Assembly (NCBI RefSeq): GCF_036417845.1
Contig: NC_090020.1
Span: forward strand, 38,176,425-38,240,424
Direction: 5' to 3'
DNA length: 64,000 nucleotides
DNA from: Apteryx mantelli
Taxonomy: Eukaryota > Chordata > Aves > Apterygiformes > Apterygidae
Notes under the pieces: generated by a model
Told to the model about the DNA's origin: nothing
Seen by the model: only the letters and a program-made list of their open reading frames with translations
Database searches by the model: none
Made by a program: the position numbers and the translations under genes
Part shown: one piece after another, positions 1-12,961 of the stretch
How the letters are laid out: each line of letters begins with the position of its first letter
How positions within the stretch are numbered: position 1 is the stretch's first letter

Positions 1-886
1 GTAGTTAGGGATTCAGAGTTGCTGAATGTATAGGGCAGTATAGATTTTTACTATGCCTCTTGAGAATGAAAGAGCACTTGTAATCTTAAGTTTCATAAGG
101 CTAAATTAAGTTTTATTACTCATTTCTTGTGAGAGATCCTGTTACATATTTTGCTGTAATAAAACATATTTAGTGATATAATATCACTATTTTATTGCAG
201 CAGAATGTGTAGCTTGACACCCTGGGGAACAAGTAACACAAAAGCTTAATGGAGTTTTAGCATAAGCTATAAAGGCCCCCTCAGAAAGAGCCAGGCCAAG
301 TGTTTTGTTACTGTGCTATAGACCCAAAGCAAACTGGGTGTTGTAGTTTCCAGAGGGATTAATGAACTTGTAAGCCAGAAGTTCTGCTTGTTGGCAAAGG
401 GAAATACTAAAAAAGAGACAACTAAACAAACAGTAAGATTTCAGTCCTTTGTAATTACAGACTAGAAAATTGATGGTTTTGACAGCCGAACTGGTGTGGC
501 AACGTTTTACTTTATTGAAAGTTAATGCTTCTCCACCTTTTCTTTTTCCTAGATTTTAACAGGTCATCAGATGTGTAATGAATTAACATTAAATTAATGG
601 TTTTAGGCTATGGAAAAACATAAGATTTTCTTCTGCGTGTGCCCTACGTTGTACACTAACATCAATTACTAACAGTGTTTACAGTGGTAGTGATCACTGA
701 TAGCAGAAGTTTGCTAAGGATTAGGTTGCATTAGTGAAAAGCAGTCACAATCACCTCTTAGGTGAACCTGGATATCATACCAATGGTTTTTAATTTAATG
801 GAATTAAATTAATATAAAAATGAATTCAGCTTGTAGAATGTTGCTCAGCAAGAAAAAAAACAGGTGCTGTAACATTATTTGACATT
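1..886. other. intergenic DNA, nothing recognised
   Basis: AT-rich unique-looking sequence to the left of the first CR1. I see no convincing gene, exon, RNA gene or repeat family here. Confidence 0.5.
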
Positions 887-1810
887 ATCAATGACCTGGA
901 TGAAGGGACAGAGTGCACCCTCAGCAAGTTTGCCGACGATACAAAACTGGGAGGAGTGGCCGATACACCAGAGGGCTGTGCTGCCATTCAGAGGGACCTG
1001 GACAGGCTGGAGAGGTGGGCAGAGAGGAACCTCATGAAGTTCAACAAAGGCAAGTGCAGGGTCCTGCACATGGGGAGGAATAACCCCAGTCACCAGTACA
1101 GGTTGGGGGCTGACCTGCTGGAAAGCAGCTCTGCGGAGAAGGACCTGGGAGTGCTGGTGGACACCAAGTTAAGCATGAGCCAGCAGCAATGTGCCCTTGT
1201 GGCCAAGAAGGCCAATGGTATCCTGGGGTGCATCAGGAAGAGTGTTGCCAGCAGGTCGAGGGAGGTGATCCTCCCCCTCTACTCAGCCCTGGTGAGGCCA
1301 CATCTGGAGTACTGCGTCCAGTTCTGGGCTCCCCAGTACAAGAGGGATGTGGCACTACTGGAGCAAGTGCAGCGAAGGGCCACAAAGATGATTAGGGGAC
1401 TGGAGCATCTCTCTTATGAGGAAAGGCTGAGAGAGCTGGGCCTGTTTAGCCTGGAGAAGAGAAGGCTGAGAGGAGATCTTATCAACGTGTACAAGTATCT
1501 GAAGGGAGGGTGTCGAGAGGATGGGACCAGACTCTTTTCAGTGGTGCCGAGTGACAGGACGCGAGGCAATGGGCACAAACTGAAACACAGACGCTTCCAT
1601 CTGAACATGAGGAAAAACTTTTTCACTGTGAGGGTGACAGAGCACTAGAACAGGTTGCCCAGAGAGGTGGTGGAGTCTCCTTCTCTGGAGATATTCAAAA
1701 CACGCCTGGATACAATCCTGTGCAACGTGCTGTAGGTGACCCTGCTTGAGCAGGGGGGTTGGACTAGGTGATCTCCAGAGGTCCCTTCCAACCTCAACCA
1801 TTCTGTGATT
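887..1810 (+). mobile_element. CR1 LINE, 5'-truncated 3' half
   Basis: This is a CR1 non-LTR retrotransposon fragment in sense orientation. Homology to the longer CR1 at 12962-15579 starts abruptly at 887 (offset exactly 13,760) and runs without an indel to the end. It keeps the open frame from just before the FADD catalytic motif of the reverse transcriptase to the stop codon at 1646-1648, then about 160 bp of 3' UTR ending in one ATTCTGTG unit, the usual CR1 tail. By eye about 14 bases differ from the longer copy over roughly 920 bp, so it is a young insertion. 5' truncation is normal for CR1, from incomplete reverse transcription. I see no clear target-site duplication, which is also usual for CR1. 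It cannot make an active enzyme. Confidence 0.95.
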
Positions 1811-4800
1811 TGCAGCTGACCATACTCAAAAAACGCAAGCTGAACCTGGGAAATAGCAGTGTGTCCTGTACTTCAGTCATAACTGAATTCCCCACTGAAG
1901 CGAGATGACTGAAAGGTGAGCTGCAAAGTCATTTAGGGTGTGAGGAAGAGGCGAGAATTCTGTGTTGTCATGTCAGAGAGGGATTTGTCTCTTCTGTGAA
2001 ACATGCTGGCCTCTGGCTATGCAGCAAGGGCAGAGGTAGGTACCCTTGTCTGCCCTAGGCCTTTGGAGTCCTTGTTTTCCTTCTCTGCTTTTCTCACAGA
2101 ATGGCTCCGAGTGTTTCATGGATAACCCTAGTTGTAGTTGCTGCTACAAAGTCTTTACCTCAGGCCTTGCCAGATAGGGTATTTGGATACGGTAACTGAG
2201 CAAGTAGATCTATTTCCTTGACTTTATGCTCTACAGTACCAGTAGGTACTATTAAAATCAATTTTAAAGTAATAAAAGTAATATAAATTTATTTTCCATA
2301 CAATTTATTATAATTTGCTTGGATTTTTATGGTTGCTTTCAGTAAATACAATGCTATTGTGAATCATGATATCAACCTCAGCCTGAGTTTTTGACAGCTT
2401 TAATGTAGCACTAGAAGTTTAACAATCCAGCATCTTGCAGACCAGAGGAACTTTCCAGGCTGGAAGGTTTTGTCGACAGCTGTTTCTAAATAAGCGTCTT
2501 CTCTGGGCTGTTAGAGCAGTTGTCTGGCACAAGAAAAGAGGAGTCTCTACACTGTCTATGACTTGAACCATCTGAAACTTTAAACTGAGTGCAATACCTT
2601 TTGTTTTATCATGGTGACCACACCAGGTAATCCAAGAAATAAGGTGTGTGCGTGTGACAACTAATGTGGTTCTGTGACAACTAATATTATTTATTGCTAT
2701 ATTATCAAAGACGCTACTTGATAGCTGGTAATTTTTGCAATTCCCCTCTATGCAATTAAAGCTGAGGGTAGCTGAGTTTTATTTAAATTTTTTGCTGATA
2801 TTAATATAAGGGAATCTAGTTGCTATATACTTGAGTTTTGCAGGTTTGGGTGGGGGGAGATTGCATTTAGTAATTGCTTCCTCTACACATATTATTACAG
2901 TTGGGAAGCATATTAGTAAATAAGTAACCTTAGCTGACTCAGCGAGATTTACCCAAAGACACTAATTTTTCTGTTACTGGGGGGGAATAAATTTCCTTCA
3001 CCTGAAATTGCAAACAGTCTTTAAACAGGAGCTTCTTATACATAGCAAAACTATTGCAAGTAGTAGGTTGGTTCAGATCACCTTATTTTTGTTGTAGAGC
3101 TGTCCTGCTAGAAGCAATGTCTTTTGGAGATGTAGGGAAGAGAGAATTATTGTCATTGCTCTGTTGGTCCATTCTGCCAGAATGATTTTTCTTTTATGTT
3201 ATAGCTGATATTATATGACTGTTTTTGTGCAGGCAATTTTTACATTTAAAAAAAAAAAATCAAATTTGAGGCAAGATGCTGCTTGTCTGTGGTACCTATT
3301 TTCTTAGATCTGTCTCTGGGACAAGCAAACTGGCATGTCAGTGTGAAAATGAGGCAAAGGGAGTAAACCCAGTCCATTACACCATTCATATCTCTGCTGT
3401 ATTGACCAGTCCCACCAAGCTGGTTCTGCTCAGTTTCTTGGATCTGTAACTCTGGATTGTATCCATTTGGATAATATGGATGAAAGGTGCAGGAACTCAG
3501 AAGTACCCTATAGTTCACACCAGTGTCAGAACGAAATGGTTGAGGTACGATACAGTAAATCAGTCTCTATGTAGTGACCTTAGTGATATGATAATAAGGC
3601 CCTTATGATATTAAGGAATTTGGCTTTCTGCAGGAGAAATATGGAAAATAACAATACATGTTTTGCAACTCTGTAAAAGAGTTTTCTGTGAAATGCAGCC
3701 TCAAGAGATTAATGTAACCTAAAAGTTTTAGGGGTGCTCATTTGTTGTGACGACATAAGATTAGGCAACCGTCACAGTTGGTGGAGTGAAAAGCTTCTAT
3801 ATTCCCATCATTTGCCTCTCTGAGGGACATGGAGAAACACATGACATGTTTACTGGCTTGTGGTTAAAGTGGTTGCCTAATTTACAGGCAAAGAAGTCAT
3901 AATCTGTTACGAATTCTGGATGAATTCCACCTTATCCTGCTGCGTATTTTGTATGAAAGAAGCTAATTCAGGAATATTCTATGGAGTTCATTTAAAAACT
4001 TAGGTACTTTTCCGTCCTTTTTTCCTTCCGCCTGTGAAAGGAAGCTGTTTTAGTTGCCCTGAGTGCAAGCTCATAAAAGTGTTGACCCTTTTTAAAGTAA
4101 CACCAGATAATTTACTTGTAAGAATGAGTTACTTAATGTCTATCAGTAGTCATTTTTGTTTAGAAGTAGCTACATATGTGTCGGAAAGGGACCTGGCAAT
4201 CTTCTCTTTCTAATGATGAAAAGTTTCCTGTTCTGGCTCTGCAAAACTGAGTTGAGAACCATTCCTGTCAGGTTGTCTGTTTTAACTGACAACTGTTTAA
4301 GCTCTTTCTGGGTTTAGAAGCTTGTTATCTGTCATTGGGGGGATGGCCTAATGGGAACAAAATAGTCAAAACAGCTACACAGCAAAACTATCAAATGGTT
4401 TCATGTATGACTGCGGGTGACAGCTGTGTAGTAATTCATGTGTACCTCATAGTATGCCTGCAAACGTATCCAAGGAACGTATCTTTTATTTTAGGCGATG
4501 AGGGGGAAAAAAGGCAGCACTCTTTCAGACTCTAGGCATGTGAGGTTCTAAACTCGTGCTTATGAAGGCTTCAAGAGTACAGCTCTCCTAGAGTGCAATT
4601 CAAACGTATGTTTGAGCTCAGGCTAGGTAGCTGAAATGTGGACTGTCTGCTACAAAAAAGAGCAACTTAGGCAGCCCCATGGGTACCAAAAGTTGTTGGT
4701 GTGCTGACACTATTGTAAGGATATTGATTGATCATTTCTTTTTACTTGTTTCGAGCAGAAGGAAAATGTTAACAAATAGTTTTCATTTTGTGCTTTGGAA

Positions 4801-7800
4801 TACAAATATTTTCTCAGCAGTAGCAGCAGTATGCTCTCTGCCTAGATATTGGCATATCCTCTGTACCCAAAACTTGAACTTTGCTTGTAAGTGACATGTA
4901 GTGCAGTATTATCATGTGGTGAATGTACAAAGCATGCATGTAAGCATCTCTTCAAAGCTACAGCTGTTATTTTCTCAGTCATGTAAGAGAGAGAAGCATG
5001 TCTGTTAAGGTTAGCTATCTTGCCATCAGCTTTGCCCTTTCGTGCATACAATTCCTTGGGTAATTTTGCAAAACAACTTTCCTGGAAAATGTGGCTAATT
5101 TATAGAAATATTCTTTCTCTTTGTTCACTAACCTCCCCCCCACACCCCCAAAAAAGAAGTTAACTTCAGCATAACTTATCACTATCAAGGAAGCTTGATG
5201 GGGTACTTGTACAAAGATGTCAGCAGTCAGAACATACATAAGGTATTTTAAAAACTTGGATGTTTTACAAACTACTTTTATGGATAAACAGCTATAACTT
5301 CATAGTAAGTAAAAATAAAAAAAGATAAATGCCTCATACACAATAACCTATTTGGAATTAATTTTAGCTTTTCCCAGGAGTTTGAAAAGTTAGTAAGGCT
5401 TTTCTTAGAAAACATAAGAAATAATTTATATTGTGTATGATTAACATTATATTTGCAAAAGGAAGCAGTCTCTTAGGGTTTCAAATACTCCTGGCAATGG
5501 ATGTCACTTCTCAGAAACCATAACCAAACCTGGGGAGTTTCTTAAATTTCTGGACCACAATATTTACAAATTCCACAAGTTTATTTTGAGTTCATGAACT
5601 ATTTTGTGTATTGTAATTAAAGGTATTATTAGAAAGGTAGCTGGTTTGCTGGTTATTGTTTTAAAGTTGTATACCAATAAATTTAATTTGTTGGATTGTT
5701 CATCAGCTCTTGAAATAACAATTTAACATAATATCTATATTCTTAAGATTGGAAACCTGTCTTATTGCTGGAATTTCAAATGGATATTTTGAATTCTGTA
5801 TGGATATCCATAAGGATAGTATGAATTTCTTAATTTCTTGTAGACCTCCTATGTATATATCCTCACCCTGATTGTATCAAAACTCTCTGCTAATGGCTTC
5901 TCTGTTTGGGCTATCTACTGTGAACTGTGTATGAACACTATGACAATGGGAGAAAAGAAACCATAGGAAACTTTCATTTAATATATTGTGGTGTCAAAAT
6001 TAATTGAGGGTCCACAGATACCTGCATAACTTCATTTTGTGAGAGAGAGAAGGAGCCTGCCCCCAATACATTCAGTTAAAATCCTTTACTTGCTTTCTCT
6101 CTCTTCTTGTTTCTCTAAGTGTACCTCTTCTTGTTTTCCCATCTGGTTCTGATTGTTCCCCCTTTGTCTGAAGAGGAGCGGTACGCTCTTTGCAGTTTCA
6201 TTCCCAGATACCTTTCCCTGAAATCTTTTCGAGTCTTCCAACAGAGTCAGAATCTGGAGCTTCAGATAAAGTTCCCAGTCAGTATACGAAGGACTCTCTC
6301 TCATTATGGCAGTGGGAGATATTTGCTCTCCGAAGTCCATGCTCCAACTGACCTGAGGCTTCTTGTCTCTCTTTTGGTGATGCCAAGAGGAAGGGATGCT
6401 ATTGACAGATTGACTGTGTGTCTCCTCACACAGCATGTTGTGCAGCTTTAGTGGGGTTTGCCTAGAGGAGGCTGGAAAACTCTGAGTCTGGAGCCATGGT
6501 GTGGCCTTTTAGACCCCCACATGCAGGGGACTGTGGTCCTCTTGTGTATTTTGCTGTACAGTATCGTGACTATCAACAAATCAGGGTTACAAATTACATT
6601 TAGAAGAGTTACTGAAGGGTATTTAAGATGCTCTGCTTCATTCCAGAATAAATTCTTGTGAGGGAATTTATTAGGAGCGCTTTGTCATCATCTTCACTCC
6701 TTTGTGAATGTACAGAAGACTTTTTCTGGCTCATTTCATAGGCTGTAAATGTTGATACTATAAACAAAGTTTCTTTAAGACAGATGTCTGAGGGACTCCA
6801 CAGAAAAAGAAAAAATCCCCTCAGATTCCTCAAGTACGTCTTAGCAGCTGCAGTAGTTGGCACTGACTATGAGAGCTGCGCAACATTAAATTTTATGGGT
6901 TTCTAAGCATTTCAGGTACTATTTTATACCATTCCATTGTATCAAGCTTTCCATTATTTTTGGCAGTACATCCTAAGGAATGTCTGCTTCATTCAAAAGT
7001 CGTGCTTGTGCCAGCCTCAAACTGGGGTGAAAAAAGGAAGACGGTGGGCGGAGATGCATAAAAGGGATGTCACGTTCACAAACCACCCTTTGTTTAAGAA
7101 GATGGTGATTCTTATGGCATGTTGAAGTCACTTGGGAAATTCAGTGACTTTGCCAGAATTAAAGGCTTTTCAGAAAACTTCATTCGTGTAATTGCTTTTT
7201 TTTTTTTTTTTTTTGGCTAAAATACTCCTATGAATCTAAGCAGCACTTAGAGATGGAAAACTGGCTTCACTCAGTTTACAGAAAGAAAAAAAAAATCATC
7301 TTTGAATATCTCTATTACCGAAGCACCTGTTTTGGGCAAAGTTGCATAGTATAAGATTTTGGCTTAATATGTTTTGTAACCAACTAAACTGTGTTGGCTT
7401 GGATGATGTTCAAAGAACTCCTTTAAAGATGTTTCTTAGTTGTATGTCTAGACTTCAGCTCTGAGGTCACTAAGCAGCTGTATTTAGTGCTATTGGCACA
7501 CTTTGGTACTTCAGGCCAAAGTCTGAATAAGGATACTGGAAGGCAATGTACTGCTGACACTGCTCTAAGACGCTGTTCCTTTGACCAAACAAAGGGTTAA
7601 TTGTGAAAGGGCTGTAGCTTGTTGCTGCAATCCTTCTTCAGCTTAATTGCACCATTGCACTGCTAGGGGAGAGGGGGAACTGAATCTAAGCTCCTCTGGT
7701 TCTGCTGCGTTAATTCTCCTGGGAGTAACTAGAAGCCCCACATGCTTTGCCACGCTCAGGGTTTAGGAGGCCATTATAAGGCATGTTTGAGTGGTGAATG

Positions 7801-10151
7801 GACAGGAGGGTGATGCATAGCTGAGGTCACAAAGTGGTGGCTTTTACTACCCAGAAATGTTTGTATCTTACCTCTCTTCCTCCTACTAACTATTAGCATA
7901 TTCTAGGCATAATCCTGTTGAAATCATTATGACTCTTCATATGATTCTATGTCAGCTTGTGTCAGTATGCCAGCACCTGGCCGGAAAGAAACAGAAAACC
8001 GTCAATGAGACACTTTTTATTCCAGTATTGAGGAAGAAAAAGGGTGGATCTTGCTGTTAGAATAGCATAAGGACTGCCAGTAAGGTATTTAAGAAGATTG
8101 TTGATTTTTGCCTGATGAGGACTGAGTCCTTGTCTTGTGCAATGAACTGGGCAGACCCTAAACAAACATCAGATGGGACAGACTCTATTCTTTCTTAAAC
8201 CACTTTTCCTTGCTTTATTAAAGTTATGGTGGCATGAGTAGAAAATACACGAAAATTTGTTCTCTTTTAAAAGTCTCCAGCATCCACTTGTTATGTGCAA
8301 ACAAAAATTGGTAGGAATTTGAAAAAAGCTAAGTGGATTTGTCAGAAGCAAAAAAACTTATTGTCCTTACCTATATTTGTTCTGTTCATAATAGCTATTC
8401 ACTTCACTTATCAAGCTTTAGGATCTGAAATAAAGGCTTCCAGGAGGTCTTCTGTTTTAATTTAGTTTTTGAAATATTGGGGCAGTTTCATACATCTTCA
8501 AACATTTAAAATAATTTAAGTATTGAAGTTTTGCTTATTTCTCATCTAAATAGATATATTTTAAAGAACTGTGGGTTTTGACGTATTGATGTGTTTTGCA
8601 TGGTCAATCCTTCCAGAATATAGAAGCATCCAGGGAAGGTAATTTATTTTCATTCAAAGCTTTTCCCTTCAAAAAATTATATGTATTAAAATTAAAAATT
8701 TAGAAGATACTTGATTGTTACTGAAAAAAATACTTAATAATCCAAATGCACTGATTTAGAAACACTGGCATATTATCTTGTAAAGGAAGGATGCAGTCCC
8801 TCATTTCATGCGTTTGTTTTGCTTTTTATTATGAGTTCTTGGTGTAGATGTGGCTAAATATCAGCCACATGTACTACGCTATGGCCAGGGCCTTTGATGT
8901 CAGCTTTCCTATTCAGGAGTACAGAGGGATGAGAAGAGTATTGAAACATCATTGCATAATATCCAGTTGAAATAATTTGGGTTTAGCAAAGTGTTTGGTA
9001 TTTAATTTCTGCCAAAAATTTGAACTTACCAGTAAAGAAAAATAGGAGCATAACTTGTCCTATAGGAGGTTTTATTTACAAAAAAAAATGAGAATACTGT
9101 TTTTACCAGCTCTACTACAATTAGTTGAGAGCTGAAATTCCTGGAAGTCATAGTGCTGTGCTAATGCACATCTTATGCTTCAGTTGGTTACTCTAGGTAA
9201 ACTAGAGTGCATTAATATTAAGCATATAGAAGAGAATTTTCTTGATGTGAGAGCTTTTATGTGGTCAATATTTGGTAGCTGCCTGTTAAAATGATATAAC
9301 CAGGATGCTTAAAGATGTGAAATTACTTTGGTCTATGATATCTACATGCATAACTTAACTGTTTTAGCAAGAGTTTTAAATAAAAACTTTTGCCAAAAGC
9401 ATCTACAGAAAGCAGTGATACACATCTGAGGCTATGCAAGTATTCTTTAGTGTGTTGTTGTGCACAGATATAACAAATGTTGAACAGAAATACATCCTTA
9501 CAGGTATAAACTGTTCAGCTGAACAGTTTTATGTAGGCAGGTTTCTGTGCTGGAAACTGATAAGTGAATTCCTGTTATTTTTACCTATTGGAGAAAGCAA
9601 GGTGGTAGAGGGTAAAGAACTTGAAGTGAGTATTTGAATCCAAATATCTTGTATCTGAATTTCTCTATTGTTTTACGAAAAGAGATAATTCTGATCAAAA
9701 AGTTTTAAAAAGGAGAAAAACAAAAACTGCAATATGTAAGAGGTGTGACAAAATGAATGAAGTTCGTGGATTTTAACTGTAAAAGGTGGAATACGACTAA
9801 AATGTAAATCCATGTGTGTGTACAAGATGCAAATTGCACAAATACAGAGAGGATCTGCAGTTGCCTGTATCCTGATGTCACTAAAGCCAGATTGGATGTC
9901 TTCCTTTTTATTTTAGTAGGGAGATCTGGTCCAATTTCAAAACTGAACTCCATATGAAGTGAGCTGAAACAAAGTTCACAACTAGTCCATAAATTCTTTT
10001 TAAATAAATTTCTGAATAACATGTCCTTCAAGAAGCAATGCTTAAGGAACTAAAATGTTGTAATATTAATTATACAAAGTCACTCTTCAGATTTATTAGC
10101 CAAAGGTACTAGAACTTCACTTAAGCTGGATTGTTAACTTAGTTGCTGGAC
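1811..10151. other. intergenic DNA, no gene recognised
   Basis: About 8.3 kb of AT-rich DNA with scattered A and T homopolymers, for example a T run at 7196-7214. Short open frames occur on both strands, the longest pair overlapping at 6086-6451, but none shows a recognisable domain, codon bias or splice structure. No repeat family was confidently identified. Confidence 0.5.
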
Positions 10152-10333
10152 CAGTGGCTCTCAAATGCTTTGCACCAAAATCATTCTTAAACCTCAACAT
10201 TTTTCATGCATCACTGTCCAGCTTTGCTACAACACATCCGTTAAGTCCTATGCATTTTACTGTTTAAAATAGTTTTGTAAGCCAGTTGCAAACTAGTTGC
10301 AATGGCCTCATAGGTCAAATTTGGGAATTGCAG
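10152..10333. mobile_element. degraded hAT-type MITE-like fossil
   Basis: The left end reads CAGTGGCTCTCAAA. The right end, around 10316-10333, reads approximately as its imperfect inverse (CAAATTTGGGAATTGCAG). These resemble the CAGTGGTTCTCAAA terminal inverted repeats of non-autonomous hAT/Charlie-type elements common in amniotes. The interior has no coding potential. The ends are several mutations away from a clean inverted repeat and I could not identify an 8-bp target duplication, so the family is an inference. Confidence 0.45.
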
Positions 10334-12950
10334 TTCTAGACGAACCTAGATTTTAATTCTTAGCATATTCTGCATTGTATTCTTATTAATGATATTCAGG
10401 AATATTGTAGTCTTATAACTGCATTTTTTCATTATTGCAAAAGTCTTTACCTAAAATCGTATTCCACCTACAAGCTAGGTAATGAAGTATTTATTTTACA
10501 ATAGTAGTAGAAGTATTTATTTTACCAACAATGTGCAGTCACCTCTTAGATCCAGAGCAAGCGTTATATTGCTATGTTTCTTTGAGTTGCTCCAATACTC
10601 CCTTTCTATAAAACAGTATGATATATAAACTTGTGCTGAAGTCAAAGTGGGTAAATCTGCCTGCCCTCACGGAAAGCCAGTTCCCTTAAACTGTGTAGCT
10701 ATGGAAGGGATGGACAGAATCTATTCCAAAAGAACATAATGAGAATAAATGTGCTGTACTTGTAGTACAACAATATACTTTGCGGTTTTGTTTTTTCTAA
10801 TCTAAAAGGAAGTAATTCAGACAAAGTCACTGTGAAAGTGAAATATTTCTCTTCCCCAAAAACGTACTGAATCAGCTCAGATTATCTTCAACAATTAAAT
10901 GAGATAGAAATTAGTGGAAAATTTTCTCTTCATATGACTGGGCTTTATAGAATTTGTATTCTGGACCTACATGTAGAAAATAAAACAATGTTCTTACTTT
11001 ATGCAATATTTAGTCATACACTTAGAATTGATACATATCAGAATTTATTAATACAGGAGATTAATTTGTGGTCTCATTGAATTCAATTGGGGAAAATTCC
11101 CCAGGCTTTTCTCAAAACAGAGCTTCACTTAAGGCAGTGCATCATCAGTTTAATCTCATAATAGGCTGATTTTGAACTTACGTATATGATGAAGTTTTCC
11201 ATCCAGCGATAATATCTGTTTGGCAATACCTGTACCAATGTAATTGGTGCTTTTCGCATGCACGCAAGCTCTTTTCACTGGAAGACTCGGAACAAATAGC
11301 ATGTAATGAGGAGCAAAGAAGTAAGTGACCAAACATGAGCTGGAATGGGGAACGCATTCTTAAGGAGCTTTGCTTAGTGGCATTAAATGAAGCATGTTTT
11401 CCAGATGCTTATTCTAGTCCATGTTCCTAGTGAGCCAGACTCTGATTTGTCTAACAGAAGGCAGTCTTTCTGCCTGCCTGACTTTCATAATTCTCTCAGC
11501 TGCAGGTTCAGGAATTGGTCTAACTTGTTCTTTGGGATAAATACTTTCCTGCTCCAGAATTCTTAGATAATGCTCAGGACAAATTGCTAATAATTCTTTT
11601 CAAAACCTTTTTCAGACTATTACTTTATCTGTCTTTGTCATAGTATTTCTGCCAAGCAGCTGTAGAAACAGCACAATTTGTCCACATGACTGCAAAGGTA
11701 ACACAAAAAAATATAGAATGAAATGTAGGGGAGAGCTTTAGTTTTGGTTTTGAATTCATATTTAATTGCCAAATGTGTAAGCGTCCAGATGTGCCACCAT
11801 AAATTCACAGGCCACTGTTAGCCATATCCCTTTTCATTCTATAGAGATCGGTATTTTGATATAGGATAGAAATACTTATGTTGTGTAACAGAGGCTTAGC
11901 TGGCACTTGTACATACCAGACTTGAAGGAAGGCATAAGAAAACTAGGGAAGGTGGCAAGGTAAAAGTATTGGTGGATTCTGGGTACCTTTTGCTGGTGAT
12001 CTGTTTCCTTCTGTCCTAATGCTTATGCCAGTCTATTGTGATTTTTAAAGTTGCCAAGCTAGGCAATATCTAAGATCTGTAATAGGCTGCAAAACTGGCT
12101 AGAATATCTGCTATGGTGTTTGTATTTCATCCATGCCAGAGGTTCCAGTTGTCCTTGTTCATGGTGTATTTCTCAATGTCCAGCGGTGCATTCCCATACA
12201 CTTAGAATAGGTTGTGAGCATGATGAAAAGTACTGAATGTTGCTGACTAGAATATTTGAAACGCTGATTTAAATGGAGTCAGCAGGAGCAACAGTTACAT
12301 TGCACAACACATCCATTAATTTCTTTTAAACACATCAGATTTTCAGAATGTTTACCTATGAGGGGAAAATGTGGGTTTGTGTGACCCTGCACTCTTTGCT
12401 TGCTTTTCTTGTTCTTTGAAACTAAAGGAACAAATGGAAGACAATGTCATATGGATTTGCAGTAGAAGTACACAGAACTTAGAATAAATATTTCTTATCT
12501 CATTTTCTACCATTTCAGAACAAAATTTATTTGTAGTTGTGGGGAAGAAATAGCAGATTGCTAACTGCTAGCCTAAAGAATGCTTTTAATGGCTGGGTTT
12601 TTATTTCTTGCCAGAAGGGAGGAACCAAGTCTTTGGTTTGCAACAAATGAGCAAACAAATTGGTCCTCTCCAGAATCTGTCACACTCTTTTTAAGATCGC
12701 TTCTTTCAAATGAAAGAGGAATTTCATGGAAAATTCCTGACCACATGTTGAAGTCAGTAATTGATGGTTAAATAAATTTGCAGACTTTAAATGTGTGATA
12801 TATCTTACCCTAGCCATTAGGGGATGTAAGCTACATCTTTAACTGAATGCATTTCAATAACTTCTGTGTATGTGGATTCTTCTAAACAGATAAGTGGCAA
12901 ATCTCTAAGCTCAGTTGTTTCAGTCTCTTCTGAGTTCTGTGATATTCCTC
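10334..12950. other. intergenic DNA, nothing recognised
   Basis: AT-rich sequence between the hAT-like fossil and the long CR1. There are no supported genes or repeat families. Confidence 0.5.
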
Positions 12951-12961
12951 CATCCACCTAG

